Shown: piece by piece, positions 50,998-60,496 of the stretch | Numbering within the stretch: position 1 is the stretch's first letter | Layout of the letters: each line of letters opens with the position of its first letter | Source of the DNA: Planococcus soli | Lineage (GTDB): Bacteria; Bacillota; Bacilli; Bacillales_A; Planococcaceae | Length of the DNA stretch: 64,000 bases | Reading direction: 5' to 3' | Assembly (NCBI RefSeq): GCF_016881065.1 | Contig: NZ_WXYN01000011.1 | Span: forward strand, 270-64,269 | Translations under genes and position numbers: made by a program | The notes under the pieces: model-generated | Seen by the model: only the letters and a program-made list of their open reading frames with translations | Database searches by the model: none | What the model was told of the DNA's origin: nothing

Positions 50998-51543
50998 TCA
51001 GCTAATGACAGGAGGCACAAGTATTTCAAAACCGGTATCTGTTTCTTCTATAAACGCATACTTGGGAGAACGAACCAAGTTGCGAAGGTAGATGATGTCC
51101 GTTAAACACAATGCAGAATGATAGGCCAAAAGCATAGCAAAATAGTGGCTGAATTCAGGCATTGTCAAACTTCCAATCACGATGGCAGTATTCAGTACAA
51201 GAAACGGTGTAGCCAGCGACAATAGAAATCGGAACTTGGAAACCGGTTCATTGATATGGAGCAAAATTGCCGGGCAAACCTTCATATGTTTTCGAATGAT
51301 GAGTTTTAATGATTTATGGCAGCCGATCATCGGTAAGAAATGCAAGATTTTGTGAGCCGGATAGGTGGCCAGTAGAGCCAGAATGAAAAACAGGAAATAC
51401 TGATCGGATAATGGTGTGGCATAAGCCATCGCCAGCCCAATATAGGACGCCATAAAAACCGCGATTCCAAAAAGTGCCGATATCATAAAAAGACGATCAA
51501 ATCCATATTGTTTTTTCACATTGATTGTTTTCCAGCAGTGCAT
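50998..51543 (-). CDS. DUF3267-like membrane protein
   Basis: 181 residues, TAGGAGATG upstream of ATG 51543. Four or five membrane helices. A helix with AHKILHFLPMIG resembles the HExxH-like segment of DUF3267 proteins (putative membrane zincin peptidases), but Glu is replaced by Lys, so peptidase activity is doubtful. The C-terminal part LAYHSALCLTDIIYLRNLVRSPKYAFIEETDTGFEIL matches the family end. Function unknown. Confidence 0.8.
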   Translation of the reverse strand: MHCWKTINVKKQYGFDRLFMISALFGIAVFMASYIGLAMAYATPLSDQYFLFFILALLATYPAHKILHFLPMIGCHKSLKLIIRKHMKVCPAILLHINEPVSKFRFLLSLATPFLVLNTAIVIGSLTMPEFSHYFAMLLAYHSALCLTDIIYLRNLVRSPKYAFIEETDTGFEILVPPVIS

Positions 51544-51644
51544 GTATGCATCTCCTAAATACTAAATTCATTTTCGAGTCGATACATACAATACAACGAT
51601 TTATAGGGAAATGCAACCATAAATTCAATTTAGGAAATTGTTGA

Positions 51645-52187
51645 TTATTGCTTGCTTTCCTGATGCGTAATTACATGGTTTTCTTCGCTGAATCTATTCT
51701 CGATATTTTTAAAGGAAGCTTCGAAAATTTCCATGAAATCATCTCCATAAATATTGCGGATCACGGCCATGATATCCATGAACTCAGGGAATTTTCCATA
51801 CATTTCACGTAACGGAAGAGAACCATCGATGACTGAGTGAGGAGTTTCATGATAGTTTTCAATCATTTCCTGCATCAATTTTTCACCTTTTTCAGTTAGC
51901 TGCACGTAAGTATTGCGTTTATCTGTGTCCCGCTTTGAAAAAGACAAGAGTTCACGTTCTTCCAATTTTTTTGAGAAATTAAAGGCGGTGGAAACATGCA
52001 TCACACCAAATTTGGCAACATCTGATATGGAAGCTCCCTTTAAGTGGTAGGAAATCCAAAGAATGTGGTGCTCATTAATATTCAAATCATAAGGTTTTAT
52101 CCACATTTGCCAATCTTTTTCGACAGCTTTCCAAAGAGCTTTCGACAATTGCCCGATGCGTTGGCTAAACAGCATAGCCTCTTTCAT
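51645..52187 (-). CDS. scoC: MarR-family transition-state regulator ScoC/Hpr
   Basis: 180 residues. ATG 52187 is chosen because AGAAGGAA lies nine bases upstream; a GTG seven codons earlier has no such site. The core is almost that of B. subtilis Hpr: [38 protein letters not shown] (recognition helix), [14 protein letters not shown] and [19 protein letters not shown]. In B. subtilis ScoC represses protease, peptide-transport and sporulation genes. Here it also lies beside prsA and yhaH. Confidence 0.94.
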   Translation of the reverse strand: MKEAMLFSQRIGQLSKALWKAVEKDWQMWIKPYDLNINEHHILWISYHLKGASISDVAKFGVMHVSTAFNFSKKLEERELLSFSKRDTDKRNTYVQLTEKGEKLMQEMIENYHETPHSVIDGSLPLREMYGKFPEFMDIMAVIRNIYGDDFMEIFEASFKNIENRFSEENHVITHQESKQ

Positions 52188-52485
52188 GGTATATTCCTTC
52201 TCGTTCACACAAGCACCAACTTTCTTCCGAAATATTTTCTTTATTATAGCAGTAAAGCAAACTTAATTAAAGTAAGAATAGTAAAATAATTTACAGCGAA
52301 TAAAAGAAGTGCTCATAAAGTCTTGGGCATCGACTTATAAAGCTGAGCTCTCCTTTACAATTAACCCTTTCCGCAAACTGGCAGAGAAAATTTTCTGAGA
52401 AAAAGAAATGGTGCATTCTGAATATTGCCATTAACTTCAACATATTCCGATCGGGTATTGAGTAATAAATTTCAACAAAATAAAA
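52188..52485. other. Intergenic region scoC-yhaH
   Basis: About 300 bases holding the scoC promoter on the minus strand. AT-rich directly upstream of scoC. I see no supported ORF, repeat or structured RNA in the rest. Confidence 0.4.
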
Positions 52486-52510
52486 AAACAGCCGCCCGAG
52501 GCAGCTGTTT
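52486..52510 (-). terminator. Terminator of yhaH
   Basis: AAACAGC-c-GCC / GGC-a-GCTGTTT stem, T run on the minus strand. Confidence 0.87.
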
Positions 52511-52928
52511 ACGCGCTTTGTGTATCGTCGTCGACTTTTTCCTTTTTCGGCTTATCATCATCTTTGTCTTTTTTATCTTTGCTGATCGTATTCTGCAGCT
52601 CTTCGATGGCATTTTGAATAGCCATGATTTCAAGCTGAAGATGTTCTTTAGCGGGAGCAGTGCTCTCCGTCCAAGTTTCAAGCGAAGCTTTCAAACCATC
52701 AACTGCTTCAGGCAATTGTGCTTTGGCTTCTTCCGTCAAATGGTTAATCGACTCTTTAAGTCCGTTCACTTTTTCTTTCAATTCATTTAAGTACTCTTTC
52801 CACTCAGAGGATGTCGACTTCATAGTCGTACGGAACTCTTCTCCAGACTGTGGAGCAGAGAATAAGGCTGTTGCAGCTCCAGCTGCCAACCCTGTAGCAA
52901 GTCCTAAGAAAAACTTTGATGCTTTCAT
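52509..52928 (-). CDS. yhaH: YhaH-like YtxH-domain protein
   Basis: 139 residues. N-terminal membrane or surface helix KFFLGLATGLAAGAATALFSAP with the YtxH signature, then a long amphipathic helical region (LKEKVNGLKESINHLTEE) and a highly charged tail (KDKKDKDDDKPKKEKVDDD). Homologues are general-stress or cell-envelope proteins without known activity. Position between scoC and trpP matches B. subtilis. Confidence 0.9.
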   Translation of the reverse strand: MKASKFFLGLATGLAAGAATALFSAPQSGEEFRTTMKSTSSEWKEYLNELKEKVNGLKESINHLTEEAKAQLPEAVDGLKASLETWTESTAPAKEHLQLEIMAIQNAIEELQNTISKDKKDKDDDKPKKEKVDDDTQSA

Positions 52929-53014
52929 ATATGAAACGCCCCTTTCTTCCTATAAACTCTTTTCCTTTATTTAACCTAATTAAAACATAAAGATGAATGA
53001 CTATTCAATAAAAA

Positions 53015-53047
53015 AAGCTTTTCGCCAAAAATAATGACGAAAAGCTT
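53015..53047 (-). terminator. Terminator of trpP
   Basis: AAGCTTTTCG (53015-53024) pairs exactly with 53038-53047; T run on the minus strand. Confidence 0.9.
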
Positions 53048-53052
53048 CTGTA

Positions 53053-53583
53053 TTACGCGGCTTGAGAAACAGCCGTATCGAACTTTGAACGCTTGACCAA
53101 TGTGATGACAATCGGATAAATAAAGGCGAAAGCGACTCCGTTCATCAGCACTGCAGGCAAAACCACTGTTGCAAGCAACAGGCTGAATGGAATATTAGCG
53201 CCAATTACGAAAATGGCTGCTGAAAGGAAAATCGTTCCGGACAATAGCGTTCCGACTGCACAAAGGGCAATAGTGACTGGCAGTTTGGAAACAAATTTCT
53301 TCAGGATCATCACCAAAGCAAGAAAAACGAAAGCAGTGATGAATTTATCGATGATATTCGGGAAAAATCCACCTGGGAAGGTAGAAAACAACCCGGATAA
53401 GACACCCGTTGTTACCGCCAATAAAAATACACTTTTTACATTTGGGAATAAAAGAATGCCGACAAACATCATTGTCAACATGAAATCGGGTTTCATTCCT
53501 CCGTTGATGCCTGGAATCACCACATAAAGTGTGGCTCCAACACTGACCAGCAGCGCCATTAAAACTAGGTTCTTCGTATTCAT
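53053..53583 (-). CDS. trpP: Tryptophan transporter TrpP
   Basis: 176 residues with five or six membrane helices, similar in form to the S-components of ECF transporters. LYVVIPGINGGMKPDFMLTMMF and TFPGGFFPNIIDKFITAF are family-typical. It imports tryptophan. The leader just before the start carries a (G/U)AG array overlapping the ribosome site, as in B. subtilis where TRAP represses trpP translation when tryptophan is plentiful. Interesting in view of the kynU-kynB genes at 31.5 kb. Confidence 0.92.
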   Translation of the reverse strand: MNTKNLVLMALLVSVGATLYVVIPGINGGMKPDFMLTMMFVGILLFPNVKSVFLLAVTTGVLSGLFSTFPGGFFPNIIDKFITAFVFLALVMILKKFVSKLPVTIALCAVGTLLSGTIFLSAAIFVIGANIPFSLLLATVVLPAVLMNGVAFAFIYPIVITLVKRSKFDTAVSQAA

Positions 53584-53585
53584 TT

Positions 53586-53610
53586 CTCATCTCTCCTCAG
53601 CTATGTGCTA
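53586..53610 (-). promoter_or_regulatory. TRAP-like (G/U)AG array at the trpP ribosome site
   Basis: In trpP mRNA the order is UAG-N4-UAG-N2-GAG-N2-GAG-N2-GAG-N2-AUG; the central GAGs are also the Shine-Dalgarno region. TRAP (MtrB) binds (G/U)AG triplets spaced by two or three bases. Another GAG lies 29 bases upstream of the array and a UAG in codon 6 region. The count of well-spaced triplets is only five. Confidence 0.55.
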
Positions 53611-53686
53611 GTTCTTTTCCCGGTCGTGTCCTCATGACCGCCGGCGAAAAACTTATTTCTGATTCTATCCTGTCGACTCTATAAAA

Positions 53687-54118
53687 TCAAGCGTCAGCGG
53701 TTAACTTTTGCTTGACGCTCTCGGCCAGCTCCTGAATGCGTTCGGAAGTGAACTCTTTCTCTTTAGTCACCCATTTGGCGCCAAAGCCGTCAGTTTGTCC
53801 ATAGCGGGGGATAAAGTGCAGATGAAAATGGAAAACGCTTTGCCCAGCTTTTGCTCCATTGTTGTTCAACAAGTTCATTCCTTCAGGCTGAAACGTCTCA
53901 TTGATGGCTTTGGCGATTTTTGGCGCAACTGAAAACAGGTTTCCTGCTTCTTCAGGCGTCATGTCATAGACAAACTCACGATGCGTTTTTGGGATAAGCA
54001 AGGTATGACCTTTAGATAAGGGCATGATATCCATAAAAGCGAAGACATGTTCATCTTCATAAATTTTCACGCTCGGAATTTCGCCAGCAATGATTTTGCA
54101 GAAAATACAATTTGTCAT
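53687..54118 (-). CDS. hit: HIT-family nucleotide-binding protein
   Basis: 143 residues from ATG 54118 (AAAGGATG upstream). Begins MTNCIFCKIIAGEIPS, has a partial zinc site (CIFC) and the histidine triad HFHLHF with the catalytic His. Such proteins cleave AMP from lysine or nucleotide conjugates. Divergent from ecsA, as in B. subtilis. Confidence 0.95.
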   Translation of the reverse strand: MTNCIFCKIIAGEIPSVKIYEDEHVFAFMDIMPLSKGHTLLIPKTHREFVYDMTPEEAGNLFSVAPKIAKAINETFQPEGMNLLNNNGAKAGQSVFHFHLHFIPRYGQTDGFGAKWVTKEKEFTSERIQELAESVKQKLTADA

Positions 54119-54344
54119 TAGTATCATCCTTTCTATTTTTCTCATTTTACCATATCTGTCATATCCGAAAAGAATTAGGCAGTTAGTTTTGATACAATAG
54201 ATAAATGAATAAGTTAAAGAGTTTATGAGTTATTCAATTAGGAGATCTTCCTTTGATTTCGGTTTTATAACTTTTAAAGGAAACGTGTCCACCTAGAGCG
54301 ATTTTTTCAGTTCAACTTATTTTAGAAAGAAAGAGGTGTGGTAT

Positions 54345-55094
54345 ATGGCTATTTTGGAAGTTGATGCATTAACGGGCGGATATACACGCAAGCCGGTCCT
54401 GCAGGAAGTGACGTTTTCGATTGGAAAAGGTGAACTTGTTGGGCTGATCGGTTTGAACGGTGCCGGTAAAAGTACTACAATCAAACACATTATCGGGTTG
54501 ATGGAGCCGAAATCAGGACAGATCCGATTGAATGGAAAAACCTTCGAAGAAGATATGGATACGTACCGTTCCTCTTTTTCGTATATTCCGGAAACACCGG
54601 TATTATACGAGGAGCTGACGCTGCGGGAACACTTGGAATTGACTGCGATGGCCTATAATATAGAACCAAAGCTGTTTGAAAAACGCTCTGCCGAACTCCT
54701 AAAAGAATTTCGCATGGAAAAACGGCTAAAATGGTTTCCCTCGCATTTCTCCAAAGGGATGCGCCAAAAGGTGATGATCATGAGTGCGTTTCTAGTGAAT
54801 CCGGCGCTTTACATCATTGATGAGCCTTTTGTCGGACTGGATCCACTGGGTATCAAATCTTTATTGGATCAAATGGAAAAGCAAAAGAAAACAGGGGCAT
54901 CGGTACTGATGTCGACTCATATTCTCTCTACGGCAGAGCGCTATTGCGATCGGATCATCCTGCTTCATAATGGGCGGGTGCGGGCCAGCGGAACAATGGA
55001 TGATTTGCGGAAAGCCTTCAATATGCCGGACGCATCACTGGACGATTTATATATTGCGATGACCGAGGATGAACTCAATGAAGAATTTGCATGA
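54345..55094 (+). CDS. ecsA: ABC transporter ATP-binding protein EcsA
   Basis: 249 residues from ATG 54345 (AGAGGTG upstream). Walker A GLNGAGKST, signature FSKGMRQKV, Walker B LYIIDEPFVGLD and H-loop STHIL. EcsA with the membrane protein EcsB affects secretion, intramembrane proteolysis by RasP and exoenzyme production in B. subtilis. It overlaps ecsB by 17 bases. Confidence 0.95.
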   Translation: MAILEVDALTGGYTRKPVLQEVTFSIGKGELVGLIGLNGAGKSTTIKHIIGLMEPKSGQIRLNGKTFEEDMDTYRSSFSYIPETPVLYEELTLREHLELTAMAYNIEPKLFEKRSAELLKEFRMEKRLKWFPSHFSKGMRQKVMIMSAFLVNPALYIIDEPFVGLDPLGIKSLLDQMEKQKKTGASVLMSTHILSTAERYCDRIILLHNGRVRASGTMDDLRKAFNMPDASLDDLYIAMTEDELNEEFA

Positions 55095-56280
55095 TGTCTG
55101 GTCGAAGCGGCTTCATAAATACACAGTTGAAGTCCAAAATTACCTGAAGTATATATTTACTGGCCATATTGCGGTCGTCCTGCTGTTTGCTATTGGGGCG
55201 GCTGGATTCGCTTACAGCGAATGGATACAGGATGTACCGCCTGAATTTCCAGGAGCACTCGTATTGGCAGTGATCTTCGCCGTATTGCTTGCAATCAGTC
55301 CGCCGTCCACTTTGTTGAAGGAAGCGGATTCGGTATATTTTTTGCCTTTGGAAAGCAAGTTGGATGAGTTTTTAAAGCCGGCATTGAAATGGTCGTTCTT
55401 TTCGCAATTGTATTTGCCGGTCCTCGTTTTTATCGTCTCGCTGCCGATGGTTAATGCGCTCTATGGACTGCCATCGTCTTTCTTAATCGGTTTTCCGATT
55501 TTGCTGCTGCTGATCAAATGGTGGAATGTCCAGACGGAATTCGCTTTTCGCAGGCAAGGGTCGGGAGAACGGGTGTGGCTGGACCGGCTGCTGCGCTTTA
55601 TTCTGGTCGGGCTGTTTGTTTATTTTTATATAGAAGAGCAATTAATCATCGCGGTTGTGGTGCTGTTTGCCATCATCCTTTACGGAAAATGGATTGCGGG
55701 TAAAGCGGCCGGCAAGCCTTTTGCCTATGAACATTTTATCGGCTTGGAAGAAAACCGCATGCTGCGTTTCTATCAATTTGCCAACTACTTTACCGATGTT
55801 CCCCATCTGAAGGGGAAAATCAAAGCGAGAACTTGGCTGAACTGGATTTATCGATTTATCAAGCCGGGTCCGAAAAACGCTCACTTGTATCTTGTCTGGA
55901 GAACTTTTATCCGATCGGATGAGTTGTTTTATCTGTGGGTACGCCTGACCGCCATCATTATGGTAGGAGCGTGGTTTATTCCATTCCAGATTGGCGTCGC
56001 GCTGTTTGCCGGAGCATTGGCATTCGCTACGGTCATTCAAATCTGGCAAGGACTGACGCATACCCAGCATTTCCGGATGGATAATCTGTTTCCATTGACC
56101 CGATTCAGCAGACAGCAGGCTGTCCGGAAACTTATCTTGGTGATGCAGATTCTGCAAAGCATAGCTTCTGCAGGGGTCTTGCTGGTGATGGGGGAGGCAA
56201 TTACTGCCTTGTTGACTTTTGGCGTCATTCTAGCGGTTTCTCTCATTACTGCTACAGTTTTAAAAACCAAAAAAAATTAA
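55078..56280 (+). CDS. ecsB: ABC transporter membrane protein EcsB
   Basis: 400 residues. ATG 55078 (GAGGATGA nine bases upstream) is preferred to ATG 55069; both overlap the ecsA end. About eight to ten membrane helices in pairs, with the family run KNAHLYLVWRTFIRSDELF in a loop near residue 270. Partner of EcsA. ecsC, which follows in B. subtilis, is absent; a terminator and a convergent M20 gene come instead. Confidence 0.93.
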   Translation: MKNLHDVWSKRLHKYTVEVQNYLKYIFTGHIAVVLLFAIGAAGFAYSEWIQDVPPEFPGALVLAVIFAVLLAISPPSTLLKEADSVYFLPLESKLDEFLKPALKWSFFSQLYLPVLVFIVSLPMVNALYGLPSSFLIGFPILLLLIKWWNVQTEFAFRRQGSGERVWLDRLLRFILVGLFVYFYIEEQLIIAVVVLFAIILYGKWIAGKAAGKPFAYEHFIGLEENRMLRFYQFANYFTDVPHLKGKIKARTWLNWIYRFIKPGPKNAHLYLVWRTFIRSDELFYLWVRLTAIIMVGAWFIPFQIGVALFAGALAFATVIQIWQGLTHTQHFRMDNLFPLTRFSRQQAVRKLILVMQILQSIASAGVLLVMGEAITALLTFGVILAVSLITATVLKTKKN

Positions 56281-56325
56281 ACCAAGCCCGGTATCTATTT
56301 TCAGATGCCGGGCTTGGTTTTTGTT
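56278..56325. terminator. Bidirectional terminator ecsB / M20 gene
   Basis: AACCAAGCCCGG-x-ATCT pairs with AGAT-x-CCGGGCTTGGTT, with A and T runs on the two sides. Confidence 0.92.
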
Positions 56326-57495
56326 TTATTTATGAAAATTGATTGCTGCAGCGCCAAGTGTTTTAGCGGCCAGCAGCATGGCTTCTTCTTTGAAATCAAA
56401 TTTTGGGTGGTGGTGAGGATAAACCTCGCCATCAGGCATTGCCCCTGTGAAGAAGAATGCTCCCGGAATCTCCTCCAAGTAATACGCAAAGTCTTCTCCG
56501 CCCATCTGAGGCGGACAGTCATAGACTTCTTCTACGCCGGGAACGGTTTCTGCGATATCTTTTACATACAAAGTTTCTTTTTCATGGTTAACGACCGGTG
56601 GATATCCTCGTTTGAAATTGAATTCATAGCGGCTGTTGTTGGCCATGCTGGTTCCTTCGATAACACGCTCCATCTCCGTTTCCATCAAGCTCCGAACATC
56701 CTCTTTGAATGAACGGACAGTACCAGAAAGTATGGCCTGGTCTGCAATGATGTTGAATGGGTTCTGCGCCACGAATGAACCAACCGATAGGACTGCAGAT
56801 TCCAGTGGATCTACACGTCTGGATACTAGCGGCTGAAGGTTGGAGACAATCTGGGAACCGATGACAACCGCATCGATCGTTTCGTGAGGGCTGGCACCGT
56901 GGCCGCCGCGTCCTTGGACTTTGAGCTCAAAGCTGTCTGCAGCAGCCATAATTGGGCCGACGCGCGTATCGATTCTGCCGTACGGCGTCGTGGACCAAAG
57001 ATGTGTGCCGAAAATCGCGTCAACCCCGTCCAGGACACCTGCTTCAATCATCGATTTTGCGCCACCAGGCACCAGTTCCTCGGCGTGTTGGTGAATCAAT
57101 ACATAGGTTCCTTCCAAGTTGTCCCGCATATTGAACAAAGTCTTGCCGAGCACCAGAAGCGTTGCCGTGTGGCCGTCATGGCCGCATGCATGCATGACGC
57201 CAGCAACGGTTGATTTATAAGAAACATTCTCTTTTTGGTCTTGGATCGGCAATGCATCAAAATCGGCGCGCAATGCGACAGTTTTACCAGGTTTGGCGCC
57301 TTGGATCGTCGCCACTACACCGTTTCCGCCAACACTGTGTTTTACATCAACACCTAATTGCTCATAGTAATTGCGAATATAACGGGCTGTTTTGATTTCA
57401 TGAAACGATGGTTCAGGATTCATATGCAGGTGGCGGCGGATTTCCACCATTTCCGGATAAGCAGCATCTAGCTCAGCGTATAGTGCATCAATCAT
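56326..57495 (-). CDS. M20D-family amidohydrolase, copy 2
   Basis: 389 residues from ATG 57495 (AAAGGGG upstream). Same motif set as the copy at 2964-4160: MHACGHDGHTATLLVLG, IHQHAEELVPGGA, GTHLWS, GGHGASPHETIDA, MGGEDFAYYLEE, HHHPKFDF. Identity between the two looks above half. This copy has no membrane partner in its operon; it stands alone after ecsAB. Cleaves N-acyl amino acids or related amides. Confidence 0.93.
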   Translation of the reverse strand: MIDALYAELDAAYPEMVEIRRHLHMNPEPSFHEIKTARYIRNYYEQLGVDVKHSVGGNGVVATIQGAKPGKTVALRADFDALPIQDQKENVSYKSTVAGVMHACGHDGHTATLLVLGKTLFNMRDNLEGTYVLIHQHAEELVPGGAKSMIEAGVLDGVDAIFGTHLWSTTPYGRIDTRVGPIMAAADSFELKVQGRGGHGASPHETIDAVVIGSQIVSNLQPLVSRRVDPLESAVLSVGSFVAQNPFNIIADQAILSGTVRSFKEDVRSLMETEMERVIEGTSMANNSRYEFNFKRGYPPVVNHEKETLYVKDIAETVPGVEEVYDCPPQMGGEDFAYYLEEIPGAFFFTGAMPDGEVYPHHHPKFDFKEEAMLLAAKTLGAAAINFHK

Positions 57496-57606
57496 TTTCA
57501 AAACCCCTTTCTTTTTTAAGCATATCATAAATGGCTGTAAAGTAGAGAAGGGACGCCGTATGTGGCCGTTTGGGAAGTAGTGTTATAAAAGTCCAGTGGA
57601 AATGGA

Positions 57607-57645
57607 AAAGCGAGGCCACCCTACTGGAGGGGTTGGCCGCGCTTT
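57607..57645 (-). terminator. Terminator of the cation exchanger gene
   Basis: AAAGCG-x-GGCCA...TGGCC-x-CGCTTT stem, T run on the minus strand. Confidence 0.85.
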
Positions 57646-57650
57646 GTTTG

Positions 57651-58646
57651 TTAATAAGTGAAATTCATGTAAGATGCTGCAAAGTAGGTGATGAGAATAA
57701 TCACTGATGGCAGTACATACGATAGTGTAGACTTACTTTCTTTTCGGTAAAGCGATAGCAAGGCCAACAATGACATGACCAGAACCCCGACAGCAATGAT
57801 CATGTTCGCACCGGAAACATCCAACATGATAGGTCCAGCAGTATAGACTGGATCAGACAGAGCTAAGATGATCATGTTGAAGATATTGCTTCCGAGAATC
57901 GCACCGACTGCCATATTGACATTGCTCAATCGTAGCGCCACAAAAACAGAGATGGCTTCCGGAAGGGAAGTCGCAGCTGCAATCAGGAAACTGCCGATAA
58001 AGCTGGAGCCGATTCCGGTAATGATCGCAATTTGGTCTCCGGTAATCGATAAAGCAGTACCAGCAGCCAAGATAACAAGGGCAGCGATAACAAAGCGGAA
58101 AATTGCCGCTTTAGATGATAATGAAGCACTCGGATTGTCAGGTTCTTCTTCCGATTCCGCAACTGCTTCTGCTTCAGGATCAAGTGAAGGCAATTTGTTG
58201 ATCGCCACCATACCGACGATATAAGTGATGGCGATAATCAAAGCATCCAGACCAACACCTAGGATTTGTATATCAAGACGCAGCCAAAGGGCCATAATGA
58301 CAAGAACGGTCAATAAAATCCCGAGTAGGGCTGTGTAAATATTGTTGCGTGAAGCCCGATCAAAAATCCGGCGTCTCCGGAGGAAAAAGTCAAATCCCGC
58401 AAGGATGAACAAGTTGAAAAGGTTCGATCCGATCATGTTGCCGACAGCGATATCGGCATTGCCGATCGCGGCTGCCGAGAAACTGGTGGATACTTCAGGC
58501 AGGGAAGTGGCCCCTGCGAGTAATAGTGTACCGACCATCATCCCGCCCATTGCCGTTTTTGAACTAATGACATCGGCGTATTGAGAGAGCTTAATGGATG
58601 CGAATACGGTGAGTACCGCTGCTAATATGAAAATAACAAAAACCAA
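57651..58646 (-). CDS. Ca2+:cation antiporter family protein (YrbG-like)
   Basis: 331 residues, start TTG 58646 with AAGGAGG seven bases upstream. Two inverted halves of five helices, each with the CaCA repeat motif: GATSLPEVSTSF...GNMIGSNLFNL in the first and AATSLPEAISVF...GAILGSNIFNM in the second. The loop between them is acidic (DPEAEAVAESEEEPD). It probably exchanges Ca2+ for Na+ or H+. Monocistronic. Confidence 0.93.
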   Translation of the reverse strand: MVFVIFILAAVLTVFASIKLSQYADVISSKTAMGGMMVGTLLLAGATSLPEVSTSFSAAAIGNADIAVGNMIGSNLFNLFILAGFDFFLRRRRIFDRASRNNIYTALLGILLTVLVIMALWLRLDIQILGVGLDALIIAITYIVGMVAINKLPSLDPEAEAVAESEEEPDNPSASLSSKAAIFRFVIAALVILAAGTALSITGDQIAIITGIGSSFIGSFLIAAATSLPEAISVFVALRLSNVNMAVGAILGSNIFNMIILALSDPVYTAGPIMLDVSGANMIIAVGVLVMSLLALLSLYRKESKSTLSYVLPSVIILITYFAASYMNFTY

Positions 58647-58698
58647 GTAATTTCCTCCTTAAATTTGCAACAAACCAACTCTGCGTGGCTTGAGGTCA

Positions 58699-59211
58699 TC
58701 ATTCTTCTTCAGGTTTTGCTCGATAGGTACTGATGTAGGACACGCCAGAGAAAATATTCGGACGCTGGGAACCACCCGAACTTTCCGGTTTAGCGGAGTG
58801 CGCCTGTGCAAAAGCTTGCGACTCTTTCCACTTTTCATAGAAAGCGGGAGATTCCCATTCGGTCAGGACAACATAAGTGTCAGAATCGAGCGGTCTCAGA
58901 ACACGGAATGCTATGTAGCCGGGTTCGTTTTCGATTGCCCCTGCACGATTTTTAAAACGGTGTTCGAAAACTGGACGGCCTTCATCGGAGACAGGAATAT
59001 TATTGAAGACAAAAAAACCTTTTTCCTTCAATTCACCAGTTCCATCGACTACTTCATAACGGCGAGGTGTTTGGAAAATCGTTTTACCCTCAGTTTCATG
59101 GATCATCAAGGTCGTATTTTCACCTTGCATGAGAACCATCGTTTCAGCCGAATGTTTTTCGCGCATCTTTTTCATGTAGTCATAAGTCCCTGTTGTCATG
59201 TAAAAATTCAT
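58699..59211 (-). CDS. hmoB: Haem-degrading monooxygenase HmoB-like
   Basis: 170 residues, AGGAGGG before ATG 59211. An antibiotic-biosynthesis-monooxygenase-type ferredoxin-like fold at the C-terminus (YIAFRVLRPLDSDTYVVLTEWESPAFYEKW) after an N-terminal domain of about 65 residues, as in B. subtilis HmoB (YhgC). The Trp in TEWESP and the His in FAQAHSAKPE lie where the haem-binding residues are expected. It opens the haem ring to release iron. It is divergent from hemE, so synthesis and breakdown genes share one intergenic region. Confidence 0.9.
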   Translation of the reverse strand: MNFYMTTGTYDYMKKMREKHSAETMVLMQGENTTLMIHETEGKTIFQTPRRYEVVDGTGELKEKGFFVFNNIPVSDEGRPVFEHRFKNRAGAIENEPGYIAFRVLRPLDSDTYVVLTEWESPAFYEKWKESQAFAQAHSAKPESSGGSQRPNIFSGVSYISTYRAKPEEE

Positions 59212-59357
59212 AAAATCCCTCCTTAAAGAAATTATACATCCTTCATTATAACCTTCCCTTTAGAAATCTACACGAAACAGGTATTGACAATCAAGTGAAA
59301 AGAGAAGCGTCTAATTTATGACAATTGCGCCCGGAATCTATACAATAAAGGACGGAA

Positions 59358-59374
59358 CGTCTATAGTATAGACG
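59358..59374. promoter_or_regulatory. 17-bp perfect palindrome in the hemE leader
   Basis: CGTCTATA-G-TATAGACG lies 51 bases before hemE and just downstream of the -10-like TATACA (59339-59344), a typical repressor position. A half-site-like GTATACAGAC follows at 59382. The sequence does not fit Fur, PerR or PurR consensus boxes. Confidence 0.5.
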
Positions 59375-59424
59375 GATATAGGTATACAGACAGCATAGCA
59401 GCAGACTGAAGGGATGAAAAATTC

Positions 59425-60471
59425 ATGACATTCAATGACACATATCTTCGCGCAGCGCGAGGAGAAAAAACCGACCATGTACCAGTTTGGTATATGAGGC
59501 AAGCTGGACGTTCTCAACCGGAATACCGCAAAATCAAGGAAAAATATTCTTTGGAGGAAATCACGCATCAGCCGGAATTGTGCGCTTATGTGACCAAGCT
59601 TCCAGTGGATCAATACAACAACGATGCAGCAGTTCTCTATAAAGACATCGTTACACCATTGCCGGCAATCGGAGTGGACGTGAAAATAAAATCGGGCATC
59701 GGTCCTGTCATTGATAACCCGATCCGCACAATGGCAGACATCGAGCGCTTAGGTGAAATCAATCCTGAACAGGACGTCGATTTTGTTCTGGATACGATCC
59801 GACTGTTGACGCAAGAGCAATTGAATGTGCCGTTGATCGGATTTTCAGGCGCGCCTTTCACATTAGCGAGCTACATGATTGAAGGAGGCCCTTCGAAAAG
59901 CTATAACAAAACCAAAGCAATGATGGCATCGGAGCCGGCAATGTGGTTTGCATTAATGGACAAGTTAGCAGATACAATTATTCCATACGTAAAAGCGCAG
60001 ATCAAAGCAGGTGCTAAAGCCATTCAGATTTTTGACTCATGGGTCGGTGCATTGAATGTCGAAGATTACCGGATTTTCATCAAGCCGGTGATGGACCGCA
60101 TTTTTGCGGAATTGCGCACAGAAGGTGTACCGTTGACGATTTTTGGTGTCGGAGCAAGCCATCTGGCAAAAGAATGGCATGAGCTTCCAGTGGATGTTGT
60201 TGGATTGGATTGGCGTTTGCCGATTTCAGAAGCGCGCTCGATGGGATTGACTAAAACCCTTCAAGGCAACTTAGATCCCTCTTATTTATTGGCAGACTGG
60301 CCGGTAATTGAGGAACGTACGAAAAAGATTTTGGATATGGGCATGCAAAGCGATGGCTATATCTTCAATCTCGGGCACGGAGTATTCCCGGAAGTCAATC
60401 CGGATACGTTGAAGCGGTTGACTTCATTTGTCCATGAGTACAGCACTGCTCATAAAAGCAATGTAAAATAA
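59425..60471 (+). CDS. hemE: Uroporphyrinogen decarboxylase HemE
   Basis: 348 residues, GAAGGGATG upstream. Signature [17 protein letters not shown] near residue 20 and [17 protein letters not shown] near 135; the catalytic Asp is in [12 protein letters not shown] or the neighbouring loops. It removes four carboxyls from uroporphyrinogen III to give coproporphyrinogen III. First gene of hemE-hemH-hemY; 25 bp to hemH. Confidence 0.97.
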   Translation: MTFNDTYLRAARGEKTDHVPVWYMRQAGRSQPEYRKIKEKYSLEEITHQPELCAYVTKLPVDQYNNDAAVLYKDIVTPLPAIGVDVKIKSGIGPVIDNPIRTMADIERLGEINPEQDVDFVLDTIRLLTQEQLNVPLIGFSGAPFTLASYMIEGGPSKSYNKTKAMMASEPAMWFALMDKLADTIIPYVKAQIKAGAKAIQIFDSWVGALNVEDYRIFIKPVMDRIFAELRTEGVPLTIFGVGASHLAKEWHELPVDVVGLDWRLPISEARSMGLTKTLQGNLDPSYLLADWPVIEERTKKILDMGMQSDGYIFNLGHGVFPEVNPDTLKRLTSFVHEYSTAHKSNVK

Positions 60472-60496
60472 GAACAAAATTCATGTTGGGGTGATT

